This document shows positions 1 through 10,688 of a stretch of DNA of 64,000 nt, one piece after another (within the stretch, counting starts at the first letter, position 1; each line of letters opens with the position of its first letter). Location: NCBI GenBank assembly GCA_010909725.1, contig JAACMV010000018.1:186001-250000 (forward strand). The letters are read 5' to 3'. The notes under the pieces were generated by a model that saw only the letters and a list, made by a program, of their open reading frames with translations, made no database searches and was not told the DNA's origin. The DNA comes from Picochlorum sp. 'celeri' (Eukaryota; Chlorophyta; Trebouxiophyceae). A program made the translations under genes and the position numbers.

Positions 1-2277
1 AACAGGGCCACCTACATGCATGAGTTTGTACATGCGATCCATCTTTCGAACATCTACAGCAGCTATATATCCATCATATGAACCAAACAAAACTTTTGTA
101 CCCACAACACATGGAGAAACTCGAGCTCCAATGTTGAGCCTATGCTGGATGTACTCTTTCCCAGTTCTTGCACAAACAAAAGTTACACCAAATGCCGAAC
201 CTGGAATGACGAGCACGCCTTCCAACTCTGCCATTGTAGCAGATACTTTATCTCTAATCTTCAGGGTGAAAAGCACATCCGAACCAGCGGATGACAATGC
301 ATCCAACCGGCCTAGGTGGGAGCAGCACAGGAGGCCACCATCATCAAGCAAATGGCAAGGTGCATCAACACACGATCCTATATCTCGACTCCAAAGCATG
401 CAATCCTCTATTTTCCATGAATCCTTCGGTAAACTATCGTGTGCCACTTTGGGTCTTTTTCGATCACGGCGGGCAAGGGCTCTGGCAGAATGGTGATGAT
501 AGAAAACCTCATCAACAGGCAGATGGAGCTGGTTTGCAATTGCAACGACTGAAGACGAGGTTGCTCCCAAATCAAATATAGAATCCGTCGGCTCAAAAGA
601 ATTCATCGGAATGTCCAAACATTCTGCCAGAACTTCCATCACATGCTGCTCGCTGGACTCTCCTCTACTGACAGTGGAGTGATGTTTACATTGATTTACT
701 TGCAGTTGCAATTTGTTCACATCAACCTTGCCAGATAAATTCATTGGAATGTCAACATTGCCATCCATAATGATAACAGCACTTCCAGGACCTATAATAT
801 CTCGACACTTTCTCCTCACATCTGCAAATTCCACATCTTCCCTCCTCCAAAACACAAAGCATACAATTTGCGATGACTCTGCAACTGGCACAAACATAAC
901 ATCCAGCACCCCATCAACCTGCGCCTTGATATTCTGTATCATTCCATCCACATCGATGAATTCACCCTGTACTTTTTGCAAACCCCGAGACCGGCCTGTG
1001 ATCACCAAGTTGCCTTGACTGTCAAAGAATCCTAAATCCCCTGGATACTCGGTCTTCATTCTTCCATGGAAATCGCCAGAAATACAAACACCCCGATCAT
1101 CATCCACAGTTATTGTAAATCTAGGTAATGCTCTCCCGACAGGGATATGTATAGTCTTTTCACGCTCTGTATCAAAGTGTGTGCAGTCAAAATATGTGCA
1201 GTCTCCCCCAGTTCCAGTGGTCCCATACAAATTACAAATAATCCTCTTTTGTTGAGAACGGAACGCATCTTGCATCATCTTCAACAAATCACTATACAAG
1301 ACCTCCCCTGAAGAGATGGCCACTCGAACGCTCTTCACAAGCTCCTCAACACGATTGACAGAAGCCAAAAGCAGTCTCCACACCGTTGGGGTCAGGGTGA
1401 GATGTGTACAGGAATGCTCTCGCCACAAAGACACAAGCTTATACGGCTCCAGATATACCTCAACACTCACACAAAGTATAGAAACATGTTTTTCTGTCAA
1501 CAAAGGGCCAAAGATCTGACACACATGATCAACAAAGCACGTTGGTGTATGAAATGACACAACATCCCCCTGCTCCCTCCATGGTATCTCGCATGCCTGC
1601 CATTCCAATCGATTCATCAATACAGAAATAGATCCATACACAGGCTTTTGGGAATCTCCACTAGTTGTACCACTTGTATATAATATGTACAAGGTATCAT
1701 CAGTGATGATGTCGCATGCTTTGTCCTTCTCTTCGCTTTCTTTGGTCTTGTCAACACCATGCCGTTTCCCACAACGTCGAAACTCAAAACCTGTCGAATC
1801 CATTGTACGGGAGGCTCTAGAAACACACAGTACAGCGCAGCTGTCAACATCAAAGGGTAGACCCAAGCCACCAGGGACATCTCGATCCCCCACCACCACA
1901 ACACTAGGTTGAAGCTCTGCCATCATCAATGCCAATCGACTCTTTGAATATCGAGCATGAAGAGGTACAAAAGCGCAATCCACCGCCAAACAGGCCACCA
2001 CACTCGCCACGTACAAAACACTATTGTCCAGGTAAATCCCAACAAGAGGCCTTGTTATTGTCACCTGCTGCAGCTCAGAAATGCACTGTTCCACTAGGCT
2101 AAAAAACTCCTCTGTCGTCCAGAAAATCTTTTCAGCCTCTTTGTCCCCATGATCCAAGCATCCTTCAATGCATAGAGCACGCCCTTGTCCATTACATGTC
2201 CCTGTCTCTCCTCTCCTGCCTTGTCCGTAGAGCCGAATAGCATGGTACAACTCGACCCGAGACAACGGTACTCTCAT
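1..2277 (-). CDS. AASDH/AAE19-like acyl-activating enzyme (adenylation + carrier + beta-propeller), 3' end outside window
   Basis: An open frame runs from the ATG at 2277 to the left edge: 759 codons with no stop, so the C-terminus is missing. Visible adenylate-forming motifs are the P-loop YTSGTTSG (about residues 200-207), NLYGTTG (349-355), GDLGFFD (414-420) and NLSGKVD (513-519). A carrier domain follows with DLGATS, whose serine (574) is the expected phosphopantetheine site. From about residue 640 the sequence looks like PQQ-type propeller blades (LFGSYDGYIA). This order, adenylation then carrier then propeller, is that of animal AASDH (ACSF4) and, as far as I recall, plant AAE19. The substrate is unknown: the family was first linked to 2-aminoadipate but that role is disputed. 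No intron is needed in the visible part. Confidence 0.85.
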   Translation of the reverse strand, partial: MRVPLSRVELYHAIRLYGQGRRGETGTCNGQGRALCIEGCLDHGDKEAEKIFWTTEEFFSLVEQCISELQQVTITRPLVGIYLDNSVLYVASVVACLAVDCAFVPLHARYSKSRLALMMAELQPSVVVVGDRDVPGGLGLPFDVDSCAVLCVSRASRTMDSTGFEFRRCGKRHGVDKTKESEEKDKACDIITDDTLYILYTSGTTSGDSQKPVYGSISVLMNRLEWQACEIPWREQGDVVSFHTPTCFVDHVCQIFGPLLTEKHVSILCVSVEVYLEPYKLVSLWREHSCTHLTLTPTVWRLLLASVNRVEELVKSVRVAISSGEVLYSDLLKMMQDAFRSQQKRIICNLYGTTGTGGDCTYFDCTHFDTEREKTIHIPVGRALPRFTITVDDDRGVCISGDFHGRMKTEYPGDLGFFDSQGNLVITGRSRGLQKVQGEFIDVDGMIQNIKAQVDGVLDVMFVPVAESSQIVCFVFWRREDVEFADVRRKCRDIIGPGSAVIIMDGNVDIPMNLSGKVDVNKLQLQVNQCKHHSTVSRGESSEQHVMEVLAECLDIPMNSFEPTDSIFDLGATSSSVVAIANQLHLPVDEVFYHHHSARALARRDRKRPKVAHDSLPKDSWKIEDCMLWSRDIGSCVDAPCHLLDDGGLLCCSHLGRLDALSSAGSDVLFTLKIRDKVSATMAELEGVLVIPGSAFGVTFVCARTGKEYIQHRLNIGARVSPCVVGTKVLFGSYDGYIAAVDVRKMDRMYKLMHVGGPV

Positions 2278-2625
2278 AGTGACTGTTAGTCCCCCATAAT
2301 GGTCCTATATTTCTTTATTATATATCAAGATACCATGCCTGTCTTTTCCGCTGAAAATCGCATGCAACCAACGCAGAACAGCCCTTGCAACCTACTTGCA
2401 AACCCGTTCAAACGTTTCTACTCCATTCTCGAACCATCTACGGTCTTCCGAACGACAAATTACTTTACATTCAACATTATAGTGATACATTTCTCACAAT
2501 ACATGTATATCTGGCTGTATATGTGTTCACATTCATCTGTTCCTGTGCCTGGAGGCATCTTTTTCTTTGAAAAGAAAGAAAAACTTGTTCTTGTTTGTAT
2601 CCATGCGTCGAAAGACAGCCATGTG
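2278..2625. other. Intergenic: AASDH-like promoter and ankyrin-gene 3' flank
   Basis: This 348-bp gap lies between the start of the leftward AASDH-like gene and the stop of the leftward ankyrin gene. It is AT-rich and must hold the AASDH-like promoter and the ankyrin 3' UTR. I see no gene, RNA or notable repeat in it. Confidence 0.6.
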
Positions 2626-4098
2626 TTAGAGCAAGGATTCGTAATACTCACGCATCTCTGGGTCAAGCATCATCAGAGCTGTCTCATCATCCAGGACTGT
2701 ATGTGCAGCCTCAGCCAAGAGATGTGCCAGCTTTGCAAATCTTCCCAGAGCTGCAATCTTGCAAGCGGTGTTCCCACTCTCATCCTTGATCTTCAGATCA
2801 ACCTCAACAGTATCAACGAGGTATTTCACAACATTAATATGGCCATCAACGCAAGCAAGCATGAGCCCCGTCCTTCCTTCAAAATCTGTCTGATTCATGT
2901 CAATCTCAACAGTTTCAACAAGGCATTTCACAACCTCAAGACGGCCACGAAGACACGCAAGCATAAACCCTGTTTTTCCCACAAGATTTGTTTTATGCAC
3001 ATTACACTGTTGTGTATCAAGGAGATATTTCACCACGTCGAGATGTCCCTCACGGCAGGCATACATGAAGGGTGTTGTACCATCATCATCCCAGTCTTCA
3101 ATATTCACTGTACACTGCTCCAACAAGTACCTTACTACATCCACATGCCCACCATAACATGCATGCATCAACGCCTTGCACCCATTATCATCTTCATAAT
3201 AATTCAATTCAGCGTCGCCAAGCTCGACAAAGAATCTCACCACATCCATATGACCACTGAAGCATGCATGCATGAAGGGTGTTTTGCCAAACTCATCCGG
3301 CGCGTGTATCGCCACCCTCTCGCTGTCCATCAGATATTTCATGATATCTATATGAGAATTCCAACACGCATACATGAAGGGCGTATCCCATGCATCATCC
3401 CGATCCTCTGGATCAATTGTGCTCTTCTCCAACAAAAATGTGACAATCTCCAGGTGACCATTCGCCGCCGCCTTATGCAGTGGATGCTTGTCACAGGGCC
3501 ACTGATATTCGTGAAGAATTCTATCAATAATCTCCACATCGAAGCCAGCCTTACACGCGCCAGCCAGAAGATCCACATCATATTTGGATCTCATCTCTTC
3601 TACATGGCGTGCACGTTCGTCAGCTCCCAAGATCGACCCATCCTCTGCAGAGATCCGCTTGGAAAATTCCACCAATTGCTTTTGAGCACTAATACCAGTT
3701 CGAACAGTATTATACACACGCCACGGAACGTACGTTAAGTACTTGAAATGGCTCAACACCTCCTCACTGGTAGTGAGCGTGTCCAGCAGCGTCCATACAT
3801 GTGTGTCCAGCTTATGCAGGACATTCTTTACCCCATTCTTCGCATGCTCAACAGGCATTTTGATGATATATTCCTCCTCCTTTTCGAAAACAGGGTCCAA
3901 GTACTTGGTTTTTTTCCCACAAAAATGCTTTTTCAAGTCTTCAGTCCTGAGAAACCCCAAAGCATGCAAACTCACGCAGGCCTGGACCTCCTTCAAAGAG
4001 TATATATTACTCAAATAATGCAAGATGGTCTCCTGAATCAAACCTGGACCAAGCACTTGCTGCAAGACATCCGCCGAAAGCTTTCGCTTACGCGACAT
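2626..4098 (-). CDS. Ankyrin-repeat protein, 490 aa
   Basis: Single-exon frame starting at the ATG at 4098. The first 180 residues have no domain I recognise; they open with a basic stretch (SRKRK). Residues of about 205-465 hold eight ankyrin repeats, shown by recurring TPFMYAC/TGFMLAC helix starts and GHxDVVKYL segments at roughly 33-residue spacing. There is no signal peptide, membrane helix or attached catalytic domain, so it is probably a cytosolic or nuclear protein-interaction scaffold; the partner is unknown. A 479-codon frame on the opposite strand (2299-3738) is an antisense shadow. Confidence 0.85.
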   Translation of the reverse strand: MSRKRKLSADVLQQVLGPGLIQETILHYLSNIYSLKEVQACVSLHALGFLRTEDLKKHFCGKKTKYLDPVFEKEEEYIIKMPVEHAKNGVKNVLHKLDTHVWTLLDTLTTSEEVLSHFKYLTYVPWRVYNTVRTGISAQKQLVEFSKRISAEDGSILGADERARHVEEMRSKYDVDLLAGACKAGFDVEIIDRILHEYQWPCDKHPLHKAAANGHLEIVTFLLEKSTIDPEDRDDAWDTPFMYACWNSHIDIMKYLMDSERVAIHAPDEFGKTPFMHACFSGHMDVVRFFVELGDAELNYYEDDNGCKALMHACYGGHVDVVRYLLEQCTVNIEDWDDDGTTPFMYACREGHLDVVKYLLDTQQCNVHKTNLVGKTGFMLACLRGRLEVVKCLVETVEIDMNQTDFEGRTGLMLACVDGHINVVKYLVDTVEVDLKIKDESGNTACKIAALGRFAKLAHLLAEAAHTVLDDETALMMLDPEMREYYESLL

Positions 4099-4435
4099 GT
4101 CACAACCAGATCTGGTTCAATCTCTCCTCAAGAGTCCATGTATTTATTACATACCAACCAGATCGGCAGAGCTTTTTTTACAGCAACAAAAACAAGTATT
4201 CAATAGTTGGATGGAGATTGATGCTGATTTCGTTTCTTCATGATTTCCGGTGCTGTCATCTGGGGTTTGCTGTTGTTTTCAAAAAAAGAAAGTATTTGAA
4301 TCCCAGGCGCCTGGAACGATGATGATGATCAGAAGCCATTACCGGACACATCCTTGAAGAATTATCCATTGTTATATAGATTAAAAGAAAAGGAAATTTC
4401 AGTGACAGAGAGAGAAAGAAAAAAGGCTGGCAAGC
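4099..4435. promoter_or_regulatory. Divergent promoter region between the ankyrin and ARC6-like genes
   Basis: This 337-bp gap separates two head-to-head genes and must carry both promoters. It contains the perfect 12-bp palindrome CCAGGCGCCTGG at 4303-4314 and purine-rich tracts just before the ARC6-like start. No gene is visible. Confidence 0.45.
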
Positions 4436-6937
4436 ATGGCTCGAGTGACATGTCAAGGCCGTGACATGTTCCAGTCCTTGCTTCCGAAATCAGGGGCTAC
4501 AAACCACCCCTTAGTAGTACCCAGATTTGGAATGAGAAGGGGAACACGTATTATTATTCCCTTTGAGACGCATCGGAGGCGGATACGATCTTTGAATGGA
4601 CGTGGGATTGTGAAAACGAGCGCATTTCTTCTAGGTGGTATCGGTCAAAAGGGAGAACCGTTGACGATTCCGTTAAACTTTTATGAGTTATTGCATGTGA
4701 GTCGAGGGGCGAGTAAAGACGCGATCTATCGTTCCTATGAGCGACTGATTTCGAATCCGCCAGATGTTGGGTTCAGCGAATGGTCTCTCCAGGCCAGGAA
4801 GTCGGTTCTTGAAGGGGCTATAGAGACGTTGGGGACTCCAACGATTCGACGAGAGTATGATGAGAGGTTGGCGTTGGGGGCGATTGAGGAGACTGTTCCA
4901 GCTCGATATGTGAGTGGGGTGCTTATTTTGTTGCATGAGGCTGGCAAGTATGATGCGGTGATATCGACGGGGACGGCATGGTTGTCGTCGTTTCCGCGAC
5001 ATAAAGGGGCAAAGGATGTGGCAACGGTTGTGAGTTGTTCTTATGTGACGTCTGCGCGGGAGATGATTGAGGCAAGGGAGAGTCTCACAGAGGCCACGGC
5101 CTTTTTGGAGCGTGCCAAGGAGCTTTTGGTGAGGTATCATGGGTCTCTTCAGATTTTGGATATTGTGGAGAAGACGCTGAGTGATTTGGGTCCTCGATTG
5201 GCGATGGAAATGATTTCATCGACGGATACAGGGACTCGGCATGAGGGTATTCTGTTGTTGCCCATGGCATTGGAGGGGTTGAAGAAGGAGTCTCCTCGTG
5301 ATAGGAGGTCGCACCAAGCTTGGATATCATATTTGGATAGGGTTCGGCAGTTGTTATCTGCGGATGAGCTGATCGAGTTGTTCAATGTTTCTGAGCACCT
5401 GTTTACAGATGCGAGAGAATTGTATTATGTTGCTGTGGCTCATATTGCTGCTGGGGTGAGGCAGGAGGAGCCGAAATTGATTCGTACTGCAAAGGAATTG
5501 CTGATTAAGGCGGATTCGATTGCGAAGAAACAGCAGACAGATTCAGATGAGGTTACCATGGCAGGGATTCGGTCAAGAAAGGTTGTGGAAGAGCAGCAGC
5601 GGCGTACCATGGCACGTTGCTGTACCGAGCTGTTGCTTGGAGATAGTGGAGCTGCTGCAGATGTGCTTGGATTGAGGAATGATCCAGTGACGTGTGATAG
5701 GCAAATGTATTTGTTCATTAAGAATAATTCCAGAGGTGCTGAGACATTGCTGCCTGGGTTGTGTGTGTTGGTGGAGAGATGGACGAATGAGGTTGCTTTG
5801 GCATCTTTTTATAAGAATCGTGTTCCATTTAGTTTGAATGATTGGTTTGAAAGTGCCAAGGTGGTGTCGTTTATCGAAAATATGGAGGAGAGTAGAGTGG
5901 GTGGGGTGGTGCAGGGTATTGCATCATGGTTTGTATCTCCAGTCATCAACTTTTTCACGAATAGAGCACCTCAGCATGGTGGAAGCGTAGAGGATGCCGT
6001 GAAGATTGATGAGGAGGCATTGGTGTTGGAAGAGGAAGAGCGCCATGTGGAAGAAGAAGAAGATGTGACGTACATGCAGCAGCATCAGGAGGTGGAAGTG
6101 GAAGAGGAAGAGAGGCAACCTCCAGTGGTGGCTGATGACTCAAGGCCCGACTATGAAACCTTCCAAGAAGAAAGCGCCATTGTTGAAGAGGCTGTCCAGC
6201 TTCTCTCATTCCAAGAGACATCGTCTTTTCAGGAGAGGAACCAACTGCTGGAAGAAGAGAAGGATGGGCTGGAAAAGAATGAGAATGAATACATGAGAGG
6301 TATGGAAAATGTCAGGCTATTTGATGATGACGATCTTCCTCACGCGATTGATGCTTCATCTATCGCACCGATTGGGGGTGAAGATTCATGGATGAAGAGC
6401 GCGTACGAGGCACGCCGTGTACGTTGGGGGCGCGTGACTGCAACTGGTCTCCTGCTTCTTGCCGGGCTCTCTGCTCCGTTGGGCAGGCTTGGTGGCCATA
6501 GTATTATCAGCAAGTACATTCCCGTAGCTAGAATAGGATATAATACTTCATCCAACGTATTGAGTAGGGGGCAGGCGTATGCAATCATTAACAAATGGCA
6601 AAAGATCAAGTCGGATGCCCTCGGGAAAAGTCACAAGACAGCAAGCCTTCCACAGATTCTTGGCGAACCTATGTCGCAGGAGTGGAATGCACGGGCAGTG
6701 GACTTGAAGAAAAAAGGTATTCACTATGTTCATACGAAACACGAATGCAAAATCAAGCGGGTTCGCCGGATTTCACCAGACAGCCATGAGGTGACTGCCG
6801 AGATTCGGGAAGACATTGCTGTGTACAAGTCTGATGGTTCGAGCCCTCAAACCATCCCATCTTCTTACAGGGTCAAGTACGATATCTCTTACATCGGAAA
6901 CAGCTGGAAACTAATGAGAGCTACCATCCAAGGATAG
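4436..6937 (+). CDS. ARC6: ARC6/PARC6-family plastid division protein, 833 aa
   Basis: Single-exon gene. ARC6-family proteins sit in the inner plastid envelope, tether the FtsZ ring on the stromal side and link it to the outer division machinery. A basic N-terminus that could act as a transit peptide precedes a degenerate J domain at about residues 78-148 (NFYELLHVSRGASKDAIYRS). It lacks the HPD triad, as known ARC6 proteins do. The middle region has the family pattern around LPGLCVLVERW, then an acidic low-complexity stretch (about 525-640). One membrane helix follows at about 660-685 (TGLLLLAGLSAPLGRLGG). The C-terminal 120 residues match the DUF4101/IMS domain. I cannot separate ARC6 from its paralogue PARC6. 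A TGTAA motif lies 5 nt after the stop, and the convergent NOL10 gene stops 18 bp away. Confidence 0.85.
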   Translation: MARVTCQGRDMFQSLLPKSGATNHPLVVPRFGMRRGTRIIIPFETHRRRIRSLNGRGIVKTSAFLLGGIGQKGEPLTIPLNFYELLHVSRGASKDAIYRSYERLISNPPDVGFSEWSLQARKSVLEGAIETLGTPTIRREYDERLALGAIEETVPARYVSGVLILLHEAGKYDAVISTGTAWLSSFPRHKGAKDVATVVSCSYVTSAREMIEARESLTEATAFLERAKELLVRYHGSLQILDIVEKTLSDLGPRLAMEMISSTDTGTRHEGILLLPMALEGLKKESPRDRRSHQAWISYLDRVRQLLSADELIELFNVSEHLFTDARELYYVAVAHIAAGVRQEEPKLIRTAKELLIKADSIAKKQQTDSDEVTMAGIRSRKVVEEQQRRTMARCCTELLLGDSGAAADVLGLRNDPVTCDRQMYLFIKNNSRGAETLLPGLCVLVERWTNEVALASFYKNRVPFSLNDWFESAKVVSFIENMEESRVGGVVQGIASWFVSPVINFFTNRAPQHGGSVEDAVKIDEEALVLEEEERHVEEEEDVTYMQQHQEVEVEEEERQPPVVADDSRPDYETFQEESAIVEEAVQLLSFQETSSFQERNQLLEEEKDGLEKNENEYMRGMENVRLFDDDDLPHAIDASSIAPIGGEDSWMKSAYEARRVRWGRVTATGLLLLAGLSAPLGRLGGHSIISKYIPVARIGYNTSSNVLSRGQAYAIINKWQKIKSDALGKSHKTASLPQILGEPMSQEWNARAVDLKKKGIHYVHTKHECKIKRVRRISPDSHEVTAEIREDIAVYKSDGSSPQTIPSSYRVKYDISYIGNSWKLMRATIQG

Positions 6938-6955
6938 AAGAATGTAATCAAGTCA

Positions 6956-9010
6956 TCATCGCCTTTTTGGTTTTCTAGCACCTTTTTGATTCCTCTTCTT
7001 ATCAGGAGCCATGCGTGGTACAAACGTGATCTCTTTATTATTGCTACCACCAACTCTCTTTCGAACACCTGTTTGTACGGAACGCATACCAAGCGGCATT
7101 TCTCTTTCTTTCTGCAGTGATTTGCCCTTGGTGTATGCTCTTGCAGACTTTTCATCTTTTGCCACATACATCTTGGGTGCACGCCGATGCCCTGCTGCCA
7201 CCTCGACCTCATCATCCTCGTCACTACCACTTTGATCACCATCGTGATATTCTTCGTCGTATGATGGCTCTGGAGAAGATTCTTCTTCCAACTGCTCAAA
7301 GTGCTCTGCCAACAATTTTTTGTCCTTTGCAGGATCAGTGTTTGGATGGAGCTGTTTGAATTCATCACTATTTACGTCAATAGTGAATTCTGGATCCTCA
7401 AACATGGCAGCAAATCGAGGATCATGGAGCACATTAGTCTCTGGCTTCTTCTTCTTGCTCTTTGATTGTTCCTCCAAAATCAAGCGTGCAGCTGTTGTAG
7501 CATTCACCTTTGGAAGCTTCTTGCCAGCTGAAATCCTACTCTTTCTCTCTTCCTCCAATTTTTCTTCAATCTTCTTCTTCTTATATGTCTCATACGCAAA
7601 CGGATCAGCTATAGACTTGGCTTTATTGTAGAGCCTATTGTCAATAAAGTACCCATGCATGTATGCCCTCAACATGGGCGTGCCAATCAAATGTGTCAAA
7701 CTCAACTTCTCCAAGTCGCCCTTTGTCACAAACCTATAATCATCATACATGCCTGTAGCATGATTTTCTTCCATTTCTTCCGTCAAATTCTCCAAAAACG
7801 AACACCACGGGGGAGCAGGCCCCAAGGATGGAATAAAGTATGCCTGGATCCTTGAACTATCACAGCCAGCCATAATCAACCCACTATCCTTCCACAACGC
7901 GACATCATTAATCTCAGATCCATCACCTGGCTCAATATTTGTATGCGCTTCTCCCGTATCAGCATCCCATATCTTGATGATGTGCTTATCAGAGGAGACC
8001 ACATGCCTCGTCCCAGATCCAAATGGATCAGTCTGAAACTTTAAATCAATAATCGGAGAATCATACATATGATCCTTTGTGATCATCGGCTTGGATGATC
8101 GAAGGTCAAAAATCGATACAATACCTCCGCTCGTCCCAACTGCTACATTCAAACCTCCCTGATCAAACCTCACAGCTGTCAACTGTTGCCCATCGGCTCC
8201 AGATGCAGCTGCAGCATTCATCCAACCCAACGATTCTCGCTGCCTCACATCAAAGCACTCCAAGCCACCATCCTCTCCCGCACACGCAAACAAACCATGC
8301 GATGGTGATATACCACACGCATTAATCGCAGAAGACCGAGTCTGCAATGGAGACAGAAACCTCCCTTCAGACAGATTCAATCGATACACCTCTGGAGCAG
8401 ATCCAGTTACCAAGAGTTCAGCCGAAGACGCCGAATACGCTAAATCTCTACCGAATCGAGGAACTCGCACTCGATAGTACGCCCCAAACTTGGCATGAAA
8501 ATGCAATGATCGATCAGCACAGAGAAACACTGCTTTTGAGTAATCCTCTGATAATATCTGAAAATCCACAATCTCAGAATCCAGATACCGCTCAAACTTC
8601 ATAGACAGCTGCGATAAATCATACACTCGAACTCGAGGCGGATGATACCCAGTCGCAAATATATATTGGCCATCTGGCGTAGCTTTAATACGTTGGCAGG
8701 CAGCAGGAAATTCAAAATCCTGTATCAACTCAATCCTCTTCCTATACTCTTCATCCTTCCTCAGAGATTTCTTCTTTGCATCTGACACCCAAGAAGGAAT
8801 ACTCTTACCCCCCGCCACGGAGTACACCTGCAGAATAATCATAATTAAAATAATACCAAGGACATGCCAAGCACAAGTCACTCCCAACCAAGAATCGCTC
8901 AGAGCCTATTCATTCCTACAATGCATCCCCCATGCGTATCATATCCTTAAAATATGAGTAGAACATACCTTGACTCCGTCAGAAGACGAAACTTTCAGAG
9001 TACTTGCCAT
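6956..9010 (-). CDS. NOL10: NOL10/Enp2 nucleolar WD40 protein, 637 aa, two exons
   Basis: Exon 1 is 9010-8969 (MASTLKVSSSDGVK) and exon 2 is 8827-6956, joined in phase 0 across a 141-nt intron with GTATGT donor and CAG acceptor. The small first exon restores the family start, a short segment before VYSVAGGKSIPSWVSD. Conserved NOL10 blocks include RKRIELIQDFEFP, GYHPPRVRVYDL and FGRDLAYS. WD40 repeats fill about residues 40-380. An acidic segment and a basic tail (KRNQKGARKPKRR) fit nucleolar targeting. Yeast Enp2 is needed for 18S rRNA maturation in the small-subunit processome. The frame could be extended inside the intron from a later ATG, but that gives no family match. Confidence 0.9.
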
Positions 9011-9104
9011 GCCCACATGCGCCCATGCATTCCCTTTTTTTATTTCCTACTCGTCGTCTTACTCACCCAGAGAGACTACTATAAATAAAAATATTAAATA
9101 ACAC

Positions 9105-10688
9105 TTATTGAGTCATGCCAGAAATAATTGGCCACGCAGATGCCTGCCATTCGTCATCCCACCGTCCATAGGGATGCCTCTTAAGATGCTCCATCATCCC
9201 AGCCACCTTGCCTTGCGTCTCAAACAGTTCCTGCAGGTTCTCAACGAGCTCTGAGGATGTCGTAAACAGCATTCCATTCTCACCTTCTCGCACCATCTCA
9301 TCTGCCAAACACGGATACGACAGTGCACAGACAGGGAGATGACTGCCAAACATGTCAACAATCTTCATCGGAAGATCTACACCACTACTGGACGCATGGA
9401 GTGATATTCCGACATCCGCAGACCCTAACAATACAGGATAATCTTCAGGTTCCAACCATACTGTTCTAATAGCAACCTTGTGCAGGTCGAGAGACTGCAT
9501 TCGTTGGACATACATGGCCTTTTGTGGACCTCTCCCCGTCACAAAAAGAACCAGTGTAGGTAGTAGATGCGAGGATGTCTGTGCAAGTGCATCATACTGC
9601 ACCATGGCGTCCAAAAGAATACCAAAATCTTCATCCAGTGTCCAACTAGTACTCGTCACGAGGACTCGATGACCTCTCGTATCATTGTCTTTTGTAGCAG
9701 ACTGAAACAAATCATCGCCACTGCGCAGCACTCCAGACTCCACCATGGATGCAAGGCAATCATGAATATGCATCGGTTCTCTCAAACACGGACGCAGTGT
9801 TTCAAACAAGTCCCTCTTTTCTTTCGAGCTCCGTCGTCCTCGAAACAATCGAGGTGGTTTGTCATAAAACACAGTTGCTTGGGTGTGCCGATATTCATGT
9901 TTCAAGACCTCTGCCATGGCACGCGTCACACACACATGACCATCAGCATATGGGGCAAAGAGTTTCTCGTACACTTTTGCAATACGTGATAACACTCCAC
10001 CACCCATGAGTGTATGAGCAAAATTGTGCCAATCAAATACCAACCTGGCACCACGCACTCGAGATGCCAGAATACACAAGGCCATGGTTGGTATCGCTGG
10101 CGGTATCTGCAACAGAATAACATCAGGCCGAGGAAGCTGAATGCATAACATTTTGAACAGAACGATTGCTTGGAATAATGCTTTGAATACTTTCCTCGCC
10201 ATGGACACGAGTGGCCCGCCACTGGCTTGTCCCCCCATCCATGCAGGCCTGCATGCCAATCACACACACAAGACCAATGATTCATCTCATCTCATAGAGA
10301 TCAACAACGCATGTGTTTCTACAATATCAATATATACATATCGTACGTTGTAGGAATATACGAGGTCACCAACTTTCCAGCAGAACATGCCTCTTCCAGC
10401 TCAGGAATCAGCCGTGCCCCCTGGTACCCAACCATATGAACATGCTCATACGTGCCCTGTACTCCACCAACAACAGTCACAACTACACGTATACAATGAT
10501 ACATCAGAGAGGGATCAACACACCGTCTGACACAGAGATAATGCATGGTATTGCATCCGAGGACTCCTCCCAGCATCCCCAAGCACAACCACCCAAGCTC
10601 GTCTGTGTATGCCTGGTGTACTCTCCTTCTTCCCATGAGGCTGCTCATGCTTTGCTGCTGCTGATGCCTTCTTCTTCTTTTTCACCAT
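9105..10688 (-). CDS. ALG1: ALG1 beta-1,4-mannosyltransferase of N-glycan assembly, 472 aa, three exons
   Basis: ALG1 adds the first mannose to GlcNAc2-PP-dolichol on the cytosolic face of the ER. I derive three exons: 10688-10524, 10456-10347 and 10248-9105, with introns of 67 nt (GTGTGT donor, phase 0) and 98 nt (GTACGA donor, phase 2). Only this splicing joins the family N-terminus VVVLGDAGRSPRMQYHALSL to HMVGYQGARLIPELEEA and then to LVFDWHNFAHTLMGGG. The GT-B C-terminal half carries VLVTSTSWTLDEDFGILLDA and the acceptor/donor region around DLPMKIVDMFGSHLPVCAL. Total length fits the usual 450-480 residues. The lysine-rich start (MVKKKKK) replaces the usual N-terminal membrane anchor, which is not obvious here. 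Confidence 0.88.

Noticed and set aside
2299..3738. 479-codon plus-strand open frame
   Set aside because: It is exactly antisense to the ankyrin-repeat gene, has no domain, and is rich in Cys/His/Ile as expected from reversed ankyrin codons.
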